Of a stretch of 6,892 nucleotides of DNA, positions 6,850-6,892 are shown in pieces. The stretch covers positions 1-6,892 of the forward strand of contig JAUIIF010000239.1 in NCBI GenBank assembly GCA_030431945.1, in the 5' to 3' direction. Source of the DNA: Bacteroidia bacterium (lineage in GTDB: Bacteria; Bacteroidota; Bacteroidia; Chitinophagales; Saprospiraceae). Under the pieces are notes generated by a model. It was not told the DNA's origin. It saw only the letters and a program-made list of their open reading frames with translations, and searched no databases. Every line of letters starts with the position of its first letter. Position 1 is the stretch's first letter. The position numbers and the translations under genes are program-made.

Positions 6850-6892
6850 ACACCGTACGCCAGTGGTTAATGCAGCGAAAGAAGGCTCACCG

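Noticed and set aside
1..6892. CRISPR arrays, insertion sequences, toxin-antitoxin or defence genes
   Set aside because: No regularly spaced DNA repeats, transposase motifs or small toxin-antitoxin pairs are present. All sizeable genes are explained by envelope or metabolic families.

Overview
The window is most likely chromosomal DNA of a Bacteroidota bacterium, plausibly a GC-rich marine-type lineage such as the Lewinella/Saprospiria group. The lineage below phylum is inference. Three things point to the phylum. The large minus-strand gene ends in a type IX secretion (T9SS, Por) C-terminal sorting domain, a system confined to this phylum. There is an SPII lipoprotein with a charged stretch just after the lipobox cysteine. 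Start codons lack convincing Shine-Dalgarno sequences.

Layout. A small plus-strand protein with two membrane helices (21-365) converges on a minus-strand lipoprotein (501-1172). A 243-bp intergenic stretch follows. It holds a strong minus-strand intrinsic terminator (1320-1349) and a separate perfect 10-bp inverted repeat just upstream of the lipoprotein gene. Next is a 702-residue secreted Asp-box/BNR beta-propeller protein (1416-3524, minus). A 203-bp divergent intergenic region separates it from a short VOC/glyoxalase-fold protein (3728-4093, plus). Last, 92 bp downstream on the same strand, is an 887-residue secreted M14 zinc carboxypeptidase-like protein (4186-6849).

How they fit together. 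Four of the five proteins carry membrane or export signals: one inner-membrane protein, one lipoprotein, one T9SS cargo and one Sec-exported peptidase. The two minus-strand genes are probably separate transcription units because of the terminator between them. The VOC and M14 genes could share a transcript, but no functional link is evident. I see no mobile element, CRISPR array, RNA gene, toxin-antitoxin pair or recognisable defence system. The window looks like ordinary cell-envelope and secreted-protein gene content.

Points worth a second look: a second T9SS-like C-terminal tail encoded in the +1 frame just past the end of the propeller gene; the very regular 13-unit propeller; the inverted repeat bracketed by 7-bp direct repeats; and a C-terminal amidotransferase-like domain on the peptidase that has no visible nucleophilic cysteine.
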